A stretch of DNA of 64,000 bases from Burkholderia cepacia ATCC 25416 (lineage in GTDB: Bacteria; Pseudomonadota; Gammaproteobacteria; Burkholderiales; Burkholderiaceae): positions 2,542,001 to 2,606,000 of the forward strand of contig NZ_CP012982.1 in NCBI RefSeq assembly GCF_001411495.1. Reading direction: 5' to 3'. Shown piece by piece: positions 25,369 through 34,025 of this stretch; positions within the stretch are counted from its first letter, which is position 1; every line of letters begins with the position of its first letter. The notes beneath the pieces are model-generated. The model saw nothing but the letters and a program-made list of their open reading frames with translations. It was not told where the DNA came from and did no database searches. Made by a program: the position numbers and the translations under genes.

Positions 25369-28026
25369 TCATCGGGCGACCACCGTCGTCTGCAGGAACG
25401 TCGGCGCGATCCGCCAGTCCGGCACGTAATGCGCCGGCCACGCGCCCGGCGTATCGACCGCGTTGAAATACACGACCGCCTTCAGCAGCGGATAGCGCCA
25501 CAGCGACCGCTGGAGTTCGTCGAGTGCCTCGCGCTTGCGCGAACCGGACCCGTCGACGCCGAGCTCCGTGATCATCACCGGCAGCCCGTAATCGGTCACC
25601 CGCTCGTATTTGGTCCGCAGGATGCTCGCGGCGGACGCATGGCCGCCGGCCGGCCAGATCGCGCAGCGCGGGCAGTCGAACACGGACAGGCCGACGGCGT
25701 CCACATAACCGCGGCCCGGAAAATAGTCGTCGAGGTTCCGGTTGCCGGCCGGCGACCACACGTAGCGGAGCTGGTCGGTCATCGTGCGGCACGTGGTCAC
25801 GACGCGCCGGTACGCCTCCACGTAGGCCGGCGCATCGCCGATGGCCCACGGATAGCGCCCGGTGTCGGCCTCCATCTCGTGGCCCCAGCGCACGAACACG
25901 GGGCCCTTCAACGCGGCGAGCGCCGAGCAGGTGGCCGCGATCCGCGTGTCGTAGCGCCCGAGCGCGATATCCGCGAGCAGCGCGCCTGGGCGCGTGTCGC
26001 CCGCCTCCCAGGGCTCGACGGTCAGCATCAGCGAGCGGTTCCGTGCCTGCGCGTTCCGGTAGGCAGCGTCGATTTCCGCGCGGATGTCGGGCGCATTCCA
26101 CGACACGAACACATGGTCGAACGCGAGATTCCGGTCGGCCGCGAGCGTGTTGTCGGGATCGTATGCGCCGAGTTCGGGCTGCTTCACCGGTTCGCCCGGC
26201 GCGGGCGCGACCACGGCCGGCAGGCCCGAGCGCCACATCATCGCCTGCCAGCCTTTCGGCGCGCGCAGCCCGATGCCCGCGAGCAGCATCGCGAGCGCGA
26301 ACACGAACAGCGCGTTGCGCACGGGCAGGCGGCTGAAGAACATCTGCCGGAACGCCGACCATTCGAGCCCTTGCTCCCTGCCGTGATTCACCGCGACGAC
26401 GGCCGCGATCACGAGATACAGGATGCTCGTCAGCGTCGAGAACAGATAGAAGCCCGCGGCATTGCGCGGGTTCTCGACCGTGACGACGGGCAGGCTGCAG
26501 AACAGCGAGATCAGCAGGTACGGCGCGACCACGCGCAGCGGCGCGTCCTGTTCGATCGTGCCGCCCTTCGGCGTGACCTTGAACGGAAATTCCTTGCCGC
26601 GCACGAAGTCGAACACCGCCGACGCGCAGCCGAGCACGACCCACGGCCAGCGCGCGAACACGAACGACAGCCCTTCCCACGACAGCAGCTTCGTATTCAG
26701 CGGGCGGCACGACTGGGTCGAATGCGTGGCCCACGTCACGACGCACAGGAGCAGCACGGCCAGCGGCAGCGCGTAGGTGAGGTACGTGAGGTAGTCGACG
26801 TGCGCCCACACGCGGCCGGTGAGCAGCGCGACGACCGGAATCACGACGCCGCCGGCCATCGCGAGCGCGCACAGCGGGTACCACAGCTGGCAGAACAGGA
26901 ACTGCGCCTTCAGCTTCAGCGGCAGCCCCATGAAGTAATGGCGCGTGTAGCGCAGCATGATGATCATCACGCTCTTGGACCACTGGAACTCCTGCGTGGC
27001 GAGGTCGCCGAACGTGCGCGGCCCTTCGCCGTTCGCGATCGCGTTCAGCGCGTGCATGCCGCGCCAGCCCTTCGAATTGAAGATCATCGTGGTCGAGTGA
27101 TCCTCGGCGAGCTCGGGCCCGAGCCCGCCGATCTCGCGCAGCGCACGGCAGCGCACCGCATAGTGCGAGCCGATGCACAGCGGCGCGAGGCCGCCCGCAT
27201 AACCGGCCTGCATCGTGCCGTGCAGCGGCCCCTCCACGTTCACGCGCCCGCGCGCGCTCCAGCTCCCGGCCGCGTTGCTGTCGCAGATGCTCGGTGCCGA
27301 CACGTAGCCCACTTTCGGATCGACGAACGGCCGCAGCATCTCCTCGAGATAGGTGCGGGTCGGCACGTGGTCGGCGTCGAGCTGCGACACGAAATCGTAG
27401 TTGTCGTAGCCGACCATGTCGTAGAAGTACGCGAGATTGCCTTCCTTGCATCTGGTGCGGCGCGGCCAGCTCGCGCGGTGGTACGCGGCGATGCCGCGCC
27501 GCGTCGACACGAATACGCCGTGCTCGCGGCACCAGTCGAGCGTCTCGGGCGACGGGTCTTCATCGGCGAGCCACGTATCGTGCGGGTAGGTCTGGTCGAG
27601 CATCGCGAGCAGCGTCGTGCGGACGATGTCGAACGGCTCCGACGGCGCCTTGGTGACGACCATCGCGACGCGCCAGTCGCGCGGCACCGGCAGCGCGGGG
27701 TTCGGCACGACCGCCGAGCGGATGATGAAGATGAAGTAGCCGGGAATGAAGGTGGTCCAGAACAGCACGAAGCAGTTGACGCCGAAGCGGAATGCGTCGA
27801 CGTAGTGCTCGTCGCGCAGCCACCAGCGCCAGAAGATGCCCAGCGCGACGAACCAGCACAGCGCGAGGATGTGGAAGACGATTCTGGTCCCGCTGTCCAT
27901 CAACGGGACGACGAGCGGGACGTCTGCCTGCTGCGATTCGGTGCGAACGGCTTCGGTGTCGGGTTCGGCGGTATCGGCGGTATCCGGCACGGAGCCGCCC
28001 GCAAGCGACGCAACCAGCTTCTTCAT
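25369..28026 (-). CDS. GT2 polysaccharide synthase fused to a GH26-like glycosidase domain
   Basis: 885 residues. Two N-terminal membrane helices (47-105) precede a cytosolic family 2 glycosyltransferase domain: DAD (217-219) for UDP-sugar and metal, ED (308-309) as the base, and QEFQW (345-349), a variant of the QxxRW motif of processive synthases. Five or so membrane helices follow (about 355-620). The C-terminal 245 residues look like glycoside hydrolase family 26, with HE at 716-717 (FVRWGHEME, acid/base) and Glu821 (PVMITELG, nucleophile), placed outside the cytosol. One protein may thus make and trim the polymer. GH26 contains beta-mannanases and beta-1,3-xylanases. It is the last gene of the operon; GGGAGAG precedes the ATG. 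Confidence 0.85.
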   Translation of the reverse strand: MKKLVASLAGGSVPDTADTAEPDTEAVRTESQQADVPLVVPLMDSGTRIVFHILALCWFVALGIFWRWWLRDEHYVDAFRFGVNCFVLFWTTFIPGYFIFIIRSAVVPNPALPVPRDWRVAMVVTKAPSEPFDIVRTTLLAMLDQTYPHDTWLADEDPSPETLDWCREHGVFVSTRRGIAAYHRASWPRRTRCKEGNLAYFYDMVGYDNYDFVSQLDADHVPTRTYLEEMLRPFVDPKVGYVSAPSICDSNAAGSWSARGRVNVEGPLHGTMQAGYAGGLAPLCIGSHYAVRCRALREIGGLGPELAEDHSTTMIFNSKGWRGMHALNAIANGEGPRTFGDLATQEFQWSKSVMIIMLRYTRHYFMGLPLKLKAQFLFCQLWYPLCALAMAGGVVIPVVALLTGRVWAHVDYLTYLTYALPLAVLLLCVVTWATHSTQSCRPLNTKLLSWEGLSFVFARWPWVVLGCASAVFDFVRGKEFPFKVTPKGGTIEQDAPLRVVAPYLLISLFCSLPVVTVENPRNAAGFYLFSTLTSILYLVIAAVVAVNHGREQGLEWSAFRQMFFSRLPVRNALFVFALAMLLAGIGLRAPKGWQAMMWRSGLPAVVAPAPGEPVKQPELGAYDPDNTLAADRNLAFDHVFVSWNAPDIRAEIDAAYRNAQARNRSLMLTVEPWEAGDTRPGALLADIALGRYDTRIAATCSALAALKGPVFVRWGHEMEADTGRYPWAIGDAPAYVEAYRRVVTTCRTMTDQLRYVWSPAGNRNLDDYFPGRGYVDAVGLSVFDCPRCAIWPAGGHASAASILRTKYERVTDYGLPVMITELGVDGSGSRKREALDELQRSLWRYPLLKAVVYFNAVDTPGAWPAHYVPDWRIAPTFLQTTVVAR

Positions 28027-28052
28027 GGTGCTCTCCCGTCAAGGTCGGATCA

Positions 28053-29468
28053 TCAGTCTTGAAGCAGGCCGCGTTGCGGCCGGGTGTCCTCGCTGGCGTG
28101 CTGTTGTTCCGGTTCCGGTTCCGGTGCCGGGGCCGCCGGCGTGCGCTCGCCGCACGAGCGGCCCACGCGTTCGTAGCGGCGAAAGCCGCTGTCGACGGCC
28201 AGCCGTTCGCTGAACAGGTTGCGCATGTCGAGCATCACGGGGTCGGCCATGTGATCCGCGAGGTCGGCGAGATCGAGTGCCTCGAACGCCTTCCATTCGG
28301 TCATCACGACGACGGCGTCCGCGCTGCGTACCGCGTCGATCGCGGAACCCTCCATGAATACCTGCGGCAGCAGCCGCGACGCTTCGTGCGGACGCGCCGG
28401 GTCGTACGCGCGGATATGCGCGCCCGCGCCGACGAGCAGCTGGATCACGTCGATGCTCGGGCTTTCGCGCACGTCGTCGGTCTGACCTTTGAACGTGAGG
28501 CCGAGCACCGCGATGCGCTTGTCCTTGATCGAGCCGCCGCACGCCTTCTCGATGCGGCGCAGGATCTGCTCCTTGCGCAGCGCGTTCGATTCGATCGCCG
28601 CGCTGACGATGCGCAGCGGTACCGCGTGTTCGGACGCCGTCGCCTTCAGCGCGCGCGTGTCCTTCGGAAAGCACGAGCCGCCCCAGCCGGGGCCGGCTTT
28701 CAGGAACGATGCGCCGATGCGGCGGTCGAGGCCCATTCCGTTCGCGACCAGTTCGACATCGGCGCCGACCGCTTCGCACAGGTCCGAGATCTCGTTGATG
28801 TAGCTGATCTTCACCGCGAGGAACGCATTCGCCGCGTATTTCACGAGTTCGGCCGTTTCGATCTCGGTCGCGAGCACGAGGTGGCCCGTCGCTTCGAGGG
28901 GCGCGTAGATGGCCTTCATGATCTCGATCGCGCGCGGATGCTCGGCGCCGAACACGACGCGGTCCGGATGCATGAAATCGTCGATCGCTGAGCCTTCGCG
29001 CAGGAATTCCGGATTCGATGCGATCGCCGCGTCGACGCCTGCCGGCGCGTGGCGTTCGACGATCTGCTTGACGACCCGGTTGGTGCCGACCGGCACCGTC
29101 GACTTCGTGACGACGACCGCGAAACCGGTCAGGTTCGACGCGATCTCGCGCGCGGCTGCCTCGACGTACTGCAGGTCTGCCTGGTCGGTGCCCGGCAGCG
29201 TCGGCGTGCCGACCGCGATGAATACCGCGTCGCGATCGCGCACGCTCGCCGCGAGGTCGCTGCTGAAGCGCAGCGTGCCGCGTTCGACGTTGCGTGCGAC
29301 GAGTGCGTCGAGGCCCGGTTCGTAGATCGGGATGCGGCCTTCGTTCAGCGCGTCGATCTTGCCGCGATTGTTGTCGATGCAGACGACGTCATGCCCGAGA
29401 TCCGCAAAGCACGCGCCGCTCACCAGCCCGACGTAACCGGTGCCAACGATGGCGATCCGCACATTCAT
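28053..29468 (-). CDS. ugd: UDP-glucose 6-dehydrogenase
   Basis: 471 residues. It oxidises UDP-glucose to UDP-glucuronate with NAD+. The N-terminal Rossmann motif is IAIVGTGYVGLVSGACFADLGH, the catalytic Cys266 lies in GWGGSCFPKD, and Lys220 lies in NAFLAVKISYINE. A C-terminal tail of about 40 residues (ERTPAAPAPEPEPEQQ...) is longer than usual and probably disordered. AGGGGAA precedes the ATG. The gene stands between galE and the synthase gene, and its product is the substrate of the decarboxylase two genes upstream. Confidence 0.93.
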   Translation of the reverse strand: MNVRIAIVGTGYVGLVSGACFADLGHDVVCIDNNRGKIDALNEGRIPIYEPGLDALVARNVERGTLRFSSDLAASVRDRDAVFIAVGTPTLPGTDQADLQYVEAAAREIASNLTGFAVVVTKSTVPVGTNRVVKQIVERHAPAGVDAAIASNPEFLREGSAIDDFMHPDRVVFGAEHPRAIEIMKAIYAPLEATGHLVLATEIETAELVKYAANAFLAVKISYINEISDLCEAVGADVELVANGMGLDRRIGASFLKAGPGWGGSCFPKDTRALKATASEHAVPLRIVSAAIESNALRKEQILRRIEKACGGSIKDKRIAVLGLTFKGQTDDVRESPSIDVIQLLVGAGAHIRAYDPARPHEASRLLPQVFMEGSAIDAVRSADAVVVMTEWKAFEALDLADLADHMADPVMLDMRNLFSERLAVDSGFRRYERVGRSCGERTPAAPAPEPEPEQQHASEDTRPQRGLLQD

Positions 29469-29503
29469 GGTGATTCCCCTGGGTGGCGTTCAAGGAAACT
29501 TGC

Positions 29504-30493
29504 TCACTTGCCGGATTCGACTTGCAGTGCTTTCTGAAACCAGGCCGCGGCGTGTTCGACCATCGGTTCGATCGCGGTGAAACGCGGCCGCCAGCCGAGC
29601 ACGAGCGCGGCTTTCGTGGCGTCGGCGTACAGCTCGGGCGGGTCGCCCGGGCGGCGCGCGGCCGTCACCGTCGGCACGCGGCGGCCCGTCACGGCTTCGA
29701 CGGCGCGCAGCGCGTCGAGCACCGACGTCCCTTTGCCGGTGCCGAGATTCAATGCGACGCTGTGGCCGCCGCCGCACAGATAGGCGGTCGCCTGCAGGTG
29801 CGCGTCGGCGAGGTCGCTCACGTGCACGTAGTCGCGAATCGCCGAGCCGTCGGGCGTCGGGTAGTCGGTGCCCATCACCTGGAACGCGTCGCCCGTGCCG
29901 AGTGCCGCGCGGATCGCGAGCGGCAGCGCGTGCGTTTCCGGTTCGTGGCATTCGCCGATCATGCCGTCAGGGTCCGCGCCTGCCGCGTTGAAGTAGCGCA
30001 GCGCGACCCACCTGGTTCCGTACGCGCGCTCGAAATCGGCGGCCATCCGTTCCATCGCGTACTTGGTGAAGCCGTACGGATTGATAGGCCGCTGCGGCGT
30101 GCGTTCCGAGATCGGCAGCACGTCCGGAATGCCGTACGTCGCGCACGACGACGACATCACGATCCGTCCGACGCCGGCCGCGCGCATCGCGCTCAGCAGC
30201 GTGCAGGTGCCCGTGACGTTGACCGTGTAATAGCGCTCGGGCGCGAGCACCGATTCGCCGACGTAGGCGAGCGCGGCGAAATGGATCACGACGTCGGGCC
30301 GATGCGCGGCGAACGCCTTCGACAGCGCGTCGCGATCGAGAATGTCGGCCGCGACGAGCGGCCCCCACCGAACGGCGTCGCGATGGCCGGTCGACAGATT
30401 GTCGTAGGCGACCGGCTCGTGTCCCGCTGCCGCGAGCGCCTTGCAGGTATGGCTGCCGATATAGCCCGCTCCGCCTGTCACGAGCACCTTCAT
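29504..30493 (-). CDS. galE: UDP-glucose 4-epimerase
   Basis: 329 residues. The Rossmann motif is MKVLVTGGAGYIGSHTCKAL, the catalytic Ser in SSSCATYG and the Tyr-x3-Lys in NPYGFTKYAME, and the GalE-type blocks ALRYFNAAGADPDG and RDYVHVSDLADAH are present. It interconverts UDP-glucose and UDP-galactose. Some members also epimerise UDP-xylose to UDP-arabinose, which would fit the neighbouring decarboxylase. Its ATG overlaps the stop codon of the upstream gene (ATGA). Confidence 0.92.
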   Translation of the reverse strand: MKVLVTGGAGYIGSHTCKALAAAGHEPVAYDNLSTGHRDAVRWGPLVAADILDRDALSKAFAAHRPDVVIHFAALAYVGESVLAPERYYTVNVTGTCTLLSAMRAAGVGRIVMSSSCATYGIPDVLPISERTPQRPINPYGFTKYAMERMAADFERAYGTRWVALRYFNAAGADPDGMIGECHEPETHALPLAIRAALGTGDAFQVMGTDYPTPDGSAIRDYVHVSDLADAHLQATAYLCGGGHSVALNLGTGKGTSVLDALRAVEAVTGRRVPTVTAARRPGDPPELYADATKAALVLGWRPRFTAIEPMVEHAAAWFQKALQVESGK

Positions 30494-31497
30494 GCCGTGG
30501 CCCCGGTCATGCGCAGCACCGGCTCGAGCCACAGTTCCCGGCTGAAATAGTCGACAGTCCGGCGCAGCCCTTCGTCGAGATCGACGGCCGGCCGCCAGCC
30601 GAGCTCGGCCGCCGCGATCGAGATGTCGGGCCTGCGCTGGTGCGGATCGTCGATCGGCAGCGGCCGGAACAGGATCTCCGATTTCGAGCCCGTCATCGCG
30701 AGCACTTTCTCCGCGAGTTCGAGCATCGTGAATTCGCCGGGGTTGCCGATGTTGACCGGCGTGCCGATGTTGCGCTCGGCACTCATCAGGCAGAAGAAGC
30801 CGTCGACGAGATCGGTCGCGAAGCAGAACGAGCGTGTCTGCATGCCGTCGCCGTAGATTTCGAGCGGCGCGCCGTTGAGCGCGCCGACGATGAAGTTCGA
30901 CACGACGCGGCCGTCGCGCGGCGACATCCGCGGGCCGTAGGTGTTGAAGATGCGCGCGACGCGCACGTCGATGCCGTGCATGCGGTAGTAGTCGTAGCAC
31001 AGCGCCTCGGCCGCGCGCTTGCCTTCGTCGTAGCACGCGCGCGGGCCGATCGTGTTCACGTTGCCGCGATAGGTTTCCGTCTGCGGATGCACGGCCGGGT
31101 CGCCGTAAATCTCGCTGGTCGACGCCTGGAACACGCGCGCGCCCGTCTTGCGCGCGAGCGCGAGGCAGTGGTGCATGCCGAGCACGTTCGTCATCATCGT
31201 GTGGACGGGATCGATCTGGTAGGTGGGCGGCGATGCCGCGCACGCGAGATTCCAGATCTCGTTCACCTGCAGTTGCGGCAGGCCGAGCGAGACGTCGCCC
31301 TTCACGAACTCGAAGCGGCCGGACGCCTTCAGATCGGCGACGTTGAGCTTGCGTCCCGTCAGCAGGCTGTCGATGCACGTGACGGATGCGCCTTCCATGA
31401 CCAGGCGCTCGCATACATAGCTGCCGAGAAAGCCGGCGCCGCCGGTGACGAGGACACGCTGCCCGGCGCGCGTCTCGAGCGTGACCCTGTCATTCAT
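30490..31497 (-). CDS. UDP-glucuronate decarboxylase-like SDR (UDP-xylose synthase)
   Basis: 335 residues of the extended SDR family: VLVTGGAGFLGSYVCERLV, then the UDP-xylose-synthase features LACAASPPTYQIDPVHTM, STSEIYGDP and GPRACYDEGKRAAEALCYDYYR (Tyr and Lys of the active site), RIFNTYGPRM and SFCFATDLVDG. The expected reaction is UDP-glucuronate to UDP-xylose plus CO2. The ATG at 31497 is preferred to a GTG nine bases upstream because AAGGTG is at correct spacing. It is translationally coupled to galE (ATGA) and overlaps the end of the small ORF in front of it. Confidence 0.85.
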   Translation of the reverse strand: MNDRVTLETRAGQRVLVTGGAGFLGSYVCERLVMEGASVTCIDSLLTGRKLNVADLKASGRFEFVKGDVSLGLPQLQVNEIWNLACAASPPTYQIDPVHTMMTNVLGMHHCLALARKTGARVFQASTSEIYGDPAVHPQTETYRGNVNTIGPRACYDEGKRAAEALCYDYYRMHGIDVRVARIFNTYGPRMSPRDGRVVSNFIVGALNGAPLEIYGDGMQTRSFCFATDLVDGFFCLMSAERNIGTPVNIGNPGEFTMLELAEKVLAMTGSKSEILFRPLPIDDPHQRRPDISIAAAELGWRPAVDLDEGLRRTVDYFSRELWLEPVLRMTGATA

Positions 31498-31714
31498 GGC
31501 TTTCACCTTCGTCGTTCAGCTCGGGGAACCACACGTCGATCAGTTCGACGGCGGCGCGCACGCGTTCCATCCCGCTGCACGGGTGTCGCTTCGGCAAGCG
31601 CCGGTTCGCATGTGCGGATGTCGACGAAGCGCCGCGACAGGCGCTCCGGTTTCGCTGACTACCCCGTTGATGCTTGAACGACGCGAGCGTCGATCGATCG
31701 GTGGTGATCTTCAT
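31490..31714 (-). CDS. small basic ORF at the head of the polysaccharide operon
   Basis: 74 residues (starts MKITTDRSTLASFKHQRGS, ends AVELIDVWFPELNDEGESHE), rich in Arg, Ser and His. GGGGAAAAGG precedes the ATG at 4 nt. The last codons overlap the start of the decarboxylase gene, so translation could be coupled. A sigma-54 promoter lies 89 nt upstream. The leader and the first 30 codons resemble those of the plus-strand ORF at 32767. No known family; it may be a leader peptide. Confidence 0.45.
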   Translation of the reverse strand: MKITTDRSTLASFKHQRGSQRNRSACRGASSTSAHANRRLPKRHPCSGMERVRAAVELIDVWFPELNDEGESHE

Positions 31715-31802
31715 CGCCTTTTCCCCGATACGCTGATTGACGAGCAGGCCGCCGTTCGTGATCTTGTGCCACGGCGTGCCGCTCGGTGAGAGTCGGATAT
31801 CA

Positions 31803-31818
31803 GGCAATCGGCATGCCA
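31803..31818 (-). promoter_or_regulatory. sigma-54 promoter of the polysaccharide operon
   Basis: On the minus strand the site reads TGGCATGCCGATTGCC. It fits TGGCAC-N5-TTGC with one mismatch and exact GG-N10-GC spacing. It faces the small ORF and then the uxs-galE-ugd-synthase genes. Confidence 0.65.
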
Positions 31819-32664
31819 TGAACGATGTCGACACGATGCGCACGGGCGCGGCGGCGAGATTGCAGCGTGATATGCGCGCTTCTGTTTCATGCGTGAATCG
31901 TGGGGCCAGAAAAGCCCGCAGGCCGATTGCCGGATCGATGCGATTCGATACGACGAAACACGAGATAAATCAGGCTTTTGCGGGATTCGATTCGTCAAGA
32001 AGGTGTTGGGCGGGAATGTTTCATCAATGAGAAATGAGCGGATAAAGGATTGAAAACGTTTCTCGAGCGTGTGGCCAATCGGAAGATTCGGCAAATGAAA
32101 GGTGAAGGAATGAAAGTGAAAAATTTTGTGCGGCGTCCGGATGAGGTCGCATGTTTTCATTTGTTTTAATTATTACACCGGTGCGGGATTTGTCATTTTT
32201 ACGGTTATTTCGACGCTTGAGCGGCGTGTGATCCTGTCGGTATTTTCACGAATGAATCATATTCGTTTCGGTGATCGGGAGAAATGCGTGTCGACGGCAT
32301 GCACAAGGTTGCTGCGCCGGGCTCTCCGGGGCCGGTATCGGGCGAATCGATTCTCGTTTGTGATGGCACGCGAGGGGGCCATATGCGTGTCGCCCCACGG
32401 TTCGCAAGCGGAAATGCCGGCGCCGCCGGCCTTGCGCGGCCATGTGCTTCTCAAGTTTGAAACACTCGTTCATCTGACCATCAGACGCACGGCAGCGAGC
32501 CGGATTCGTCCGTCAAATCCGGCAGTTGCGTCGCGGCGCTCGACAAGCGCCGAGGGCGTCAAACCGCCATTGCGATACATTCCTGAAACAAAAAATGTCG
32601 TTCCTGGCGATGCGGGCTGCCGTGGCGGCCGCTTGCCGTACGCAATCTCCGGTGGAATAACGAG
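31819..32664. other. control region between two divergent sigma-54 promoters
   Basis: This stretch of about 850 bp has many short A/T runs, unlike its surroundings, and no convincing gene. It is bounded on both sides by sigma-54 promoters pointing outward, so activator-binding sites for both should lie here. I could not pick out a repeated operator by eye. Confidence 0.5.
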
Positions 32665-32680
32665 TGGCACGCTGCTTGCG
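32665..32680 (+). promoter_or_regulatory. sigma-54 promoter facing the secreted-protein cluster
   Basis: The site reads TGGCACGCTGCTTGCG, a perfect match to TGGCAC-N5-TTGC. Transcription would run through the small ORF at 32767 and towards the secreted-protein genes that begin at 33588, although about 900 nt lie between. Confidence 0.75.
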
Positions 32681-32766
32681 GTACTGGACGCACCGGCGGG
32701 CGGTCGACACGAAGCAACGAACAGGTGGGGCGGCCAACTCGTCAATAAGCAGTCGGGGAAACGGCG

Positions 32767-33081
32767 ATGAAGACCATAAGCTGTAGGTTGATCGGCGCGT
32801 ACTTTGCGCATCAGTGGGGTAGTCGGAAAGGCCGGGGTGACGCTCGCGACGCTGTGCCAGCATCGCGGGTTGCGCTGTCCCGGTTTCTTGCCCGCCGCGC
32901 GCTTCGCGTGCTGGCGCGGTTGTCGCGCCGCACGGCAGTCGGGCGACAGCGACACTCACTTTCATTCGGTTCATCGGGATGGATCAGGCTGTTCGTGCCG
33001 GACAGCGTGATGCCGATTCGTCTTCGGCCGTGCAGGGCCGCTTCGATCGCGCCTGGCCCATGCCGGCGCCGGCCGGATTAG
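32767..33081 (+). CDS. small ORF paired with the leader at 31490-31714
   Basis: 104 residues, starting MKTISCRLIGAYFAHQWGSRKGRG. The beginning aligns with the minus-strand ORF (MKITTDRSTLASFKHQRGSQRNRS): A-F-HQ-GS-R at matching places. The 35 nt before both start codons are also alike (CTCGTCAATmAGC...TCGGGGAAA...GGCGATGAAGA). The rest is Arg-rich without clear coding character. It may be a leader peptide or an RNA element rather than a functional protein. Confidence 0.3.
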   Translation: MKTISCRLIGAYFAHQWGSRKGRGDARDAVPASRVALSRFLARRALRVLARLSRRTAVGRQRHSLSFGSSGWIRLFVPDSVMPIRLRPCRAASIAPGPCRRRPD

Positions 33082-33587
33082 ATCGAACGCCCGTCGGCCG
33101 GATTATCCGGAAGACCTTTCGTCGACAGCTTAGGGAGACGACATGCCACCTGGCTGCAATGCAGGCCCGTTGTCGCCTGAATAAAAGGTGTATTTTCAAC
33201 GTCGCTGCATTTTGCGGTGGTTAATGTATTCGCGAATTTTCGATTCCGGAATGGAGTGCCGCGTGCCGGCACGCCGACCGGCGGGGTATCGAATATCGCG
33301 GGCCGGAAATGTGTCTGCATCTTTCCGGCTTGTCAGGCCGATTGTGTTTTTTTAATAAATCCAATGTTCATAAAAATAATAGAAAACACCTACCAAAAAA
33401 ATTTGGATAACCAAAAAACACGAGACTAAGCTTCGTCTGGCCAAATTCGCAAAAAACAGAAATTGAAAAGGCAGCATGATTTCTTAATTTGATAGTGATC
33501 CTTAATTTCGAGGATTGCTCAAGTCAGGAAGGTTGATGGCGTGCGATCTTCCTGACTCACTCCGTCCACGCCGTTTTGGAGTCGACC
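33082..33587. other. A+T-rich upstream region of the secreted-protein cluster
   Basis: The part from about 33340 to 33500 is strikingly A+T-rich for this genome (runs of A and T), as in regions silenced by H-NS-like proteins. No gene was recognised. A hairpin lies at its end (33522-33557). Confidence 0.5.
33522..33557 (+). promoter_or_regulatory. 10-bp inverted repeat before the first secreted-protein gene
   Basis: AGTCAGGAAG (33522-33531) and CTTCCTGACT (33548-33557) are perfectly complementary with a 16-nt loop, ending 30 nt before the start codon at 33588. It could be an mRNA structure that controls translation, or an operator. Confidence 0.5.
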
Positions 33588-33914
33588 ATGAAGAAGCTTC
33601 TGATTGCAGCAGCAGTTCTGGCGGTTTCGGGTGCAGCGTTCGCAGGTAGCGGCACGGTGTCGAGCAGCAGCTCGTCGAGCGGCGGTTCGACGATGGCAGG
33701 CGTTGCCGGCTTCGGCCATTTCACCGCGACCGATTCCGGCTCTGCACTCGGTGCAGCCGGCGCACTTGCCGGTGGCCCGGGCAGCGGTTCGGTCTCGTAC
33801 ACGAACCACACGCAATCGTCGTCGGTTAGCGGTTTCGGCTTCGGTGGCGCACAGGCAGGTGGCACCAGCGGCGCGAATGCCGGCTCGATCGGCTGGACGG
33901 TTCACCACTATTAA
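33588..33914 (+). CDS. secreted Ser/Gly-rich small protein 1
   Basis: 108 residues. A signal peptide (MKKLLIAAAVLAVSGAAFA) is followed by a mature part made almost only of Gly, Ser, Ala, Thr and aromatic residues: an eight-residue Ser-rich run, GFGHFTATDSG, GSVSYTNHTQSSS, GFGFGGAQAGG, and the end GWTVHHY. Such composition is typical of beta-rich fibre or amyloid-like matrix proteins, but no curli or Fap repeat is present. TTTTGGAGTC precedes the ATG. It is the first of five exported proteins on this strand. Confidence 0.75.
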   Translation: MKKLLIAAAVLAVSGAAFAGSGTVSSSSSSSGGSTMAGVAGFGHFTATDSGSALGAAGALAGGPGSGSVSYTNHTQSSSVSGFGFGGAQAGGTSGANAGSIGWTVHHY

Positions 33915-34025
33915 GCCGCGACGCGTAGCGTTCGTCATTGGCTGGCGGTACGGATGCCGGGTTCCGCTCGATGGGGGTAGACCCGGCTCCGCCACCGCCG
34001 AACTTACTCACAGCAAGGAATTGCT

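Noticed and set aside
25201..28062. Plus-strand open frame of 953 codons opposite the polysaccharide synthase gene
   Set aside because: It is Arg/Ala/His-rich without any family motif and mirrors the real minus-strand gene; such long shadows are usual in very GC-rich DNA.
32470..32955. Minus-strand open frame of 161 codons over the plus-strand leader
   Set aside because: No ribosome-binding site or family features, and it runs opposite to the perfect sigma-54 promoter.
33252..33267. Further sigma-54 promoter (TGGAGTGCCGCGTGCC) nearer the secreted-protein genes
   Set aside because: GG-N10-GC spacing is right but three of the key bases differ from consensus, so it is too weak to claim.
33217..33429. 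70-codon plus-strand frame in the A+T-rich region
   Set aside because: No ribosome-binding site, no signal peptide or domain, and atypical codon use; more likely non-coding.
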